Shown here piece by piece: positions 5,825 through 6,370 of a stretch of 6,370 nucleotides of DNA. The translations under genes were made by a program, and so were the position numbers. Location: contig CASEQO010000129.1 of assembly GCA_949290035.1 (NCBI GenBank), positions 1 through 6,370 on the forward strand, written 5' to 3'. Numbering within the stretch: position 1 is the stretch's first letter; every line of letters starts with the position of its first letter. Source of the DNA: an uncultured Mycoplasmataceae bacterium (GTDB lineage Bacteria; Bacillota_I; Bacilli_A; Mycoplasmatales; Mycoplasmoidaceae). Under the pieces are notes generated by a model. It had not been told where the DNA came from, did no database searches, and saw only the letters and a program-made list of their open reading frames with translations.

Positions 5825-6370
5825 TATATTCTTAGTTGACATGGATAGTTTTTTTGCATCAGTCGAAGAAGCTAGAAATCCTGAAATAAAAGGTCTACCA
5901 ATGGTTGTAGCAGGAAGACATAAAAAAAGTGTTGTATCTGCTTGCAATAGTGAAGCTAAAAAAATTGGTATAAAAGCTGCAATGCCAATTTTTCAAGCAG
6001 AAAAATTATGTAAAAATTTAATAGTTTTAAATGTTGATATGGAAGAATATGTAAATGTTTCAAATAAAATAGAATCAATATTAAAAACTTTTACAATTAA
6101 TATAGAAAAAGCATCGATTGATGAATGATATTTAGATTTTTCTAATAAAGATGATTTTTTTTCAAGAGACGAAATAGAATTAGCTAATTCTATTAGATAT
6201 AAAATTAAAAATAAACTAAATTTAAATTGTTCAATAGGAATTTCATATAATAAATTTTTAGCAAAAACAGCATCAGAATTAGCAAAACCTAATAATGTAT
6301 TTTTATTAGATGAAAGTAACTTTAAACAATATTTATGACCATTAGATATATCTAAAATGTACATGATAGG
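5814..6370 (+). CDS. dinB: Y-family DNA polymerase (DNA polymerase IV type), N-terminal part, runs off the right edge
   Basis: The first 185 residues of a translesion polymerase normally about 350-420 long; UGA at 6126 and 6336 encode Trp105 and Trp175. It begins FLVDMDSFFASVE: D9 is the first metal-binding acidic residue and F13 occupies the steric-gate position that excludes ribonucleotides. ASIDEWYLD supplies catalytic D103 and E104. The finger and palm motifs SACNSEAKKIGIKAAMP and CSIGISYNKFLAKTASELAKP are typical of the DinB/UmuC family. The C-terminal little-finger domain and any beta-clamp peptide lie outside the window, so Pol IV and UmuC-like members cannot be fully separated; Pol IV is more likely. 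ATG 5814 lies inside tlyA, 11 bases before its stop ends, with only a weak AGAGAT upstream, so translation probably depends on coupling to tlyA. Confidence 0.94.

Noticed and set aside
5993..6364. Minus-strand 123-codon ORF
   Set aside because: Antisense to the Y-family polymerase, whose catalytic motifs and UGA-Trp codons establish the plus strand as the coding one.
1..6370. CRISPR array, tRNA or rRNA gene, IS transposase
   Set aside because: No regularly spaced direct repeats, no cloverleaf with TTCGA-type loop, and no transposase motif were noticed on either strand.

Overview
The window is AT-rich DNA from a mollicute that reads UGA as tryptophan (genetic code 4). Four of the five main reading frames contain in-frame UGA codons at positions where tryptophan fits, and continue as recognisable protein beyond them. 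Very low GC, tight gene packing and a Bacillus-type GlcNAc-6-phosphate deacetylase suggest the Spiroplasma/Mesoplasma/Entomoplasma side of the Mollicutes. That placement is inference, since no rRNA gene or other diagnostic marker is present.

Region 1 (1-3680) is a compact three-gene, same-strand operon whose upstream end lies outside the window. Its genes are: (i) the C-terminal 287 residues of a lysine/glutamate-rich, coiled-coil-like protein with an R-N-x3-H motif typical of HEPN ribonuclease domains; (ii) a 320-residue protein of unknown function, mostly helical, with a small C-terminal domain weakly resembling DUF1257/DUF2997 (Ycf35-type) proteins; (iii) a 626-residue AAA+ ATPase that the standard code would wrongly split in two at a UGA. 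The N-terminal half of the ATPase looks like an AAA+ module without a Walker A motif. Its C-terminal half is a complete ClpB/ClpC-type second AAA domain. A candidate RNase, an unknown partner and a Clp-like remodelling ATPase translated from overlapping or nearly abutting genes form a plausible accessory or conflict (defence-like) system. This is the most interesting part of the window.

Region 2 (3681-3904) is a 224-base spacer. It holds a long imperfect inverted repeat ending in a T-run (terminator-like), a doubtful 49-codon hydrophobic ORF and an extended -10 promoter candidate for nagA.

Region 3 (3905-6370) is core metabolism and information processing. nagA has all catalytic residues but a one-base frameshift at a T6 run near its N-terminus. 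A strong terminator-like hairpin follows it. Then come tlyA (rRNA 2'-O-methyltransferase) and, overlapping it by 11 bases, a Y-family DNA polymerase gene (dinB type) that runs off the right edge. tlyA and dinB are translationally coupled. The hairpin between nagA and tlyA lies so close to the tlyA Shine-Dalgarno sequence that it may also regulate tlyA.
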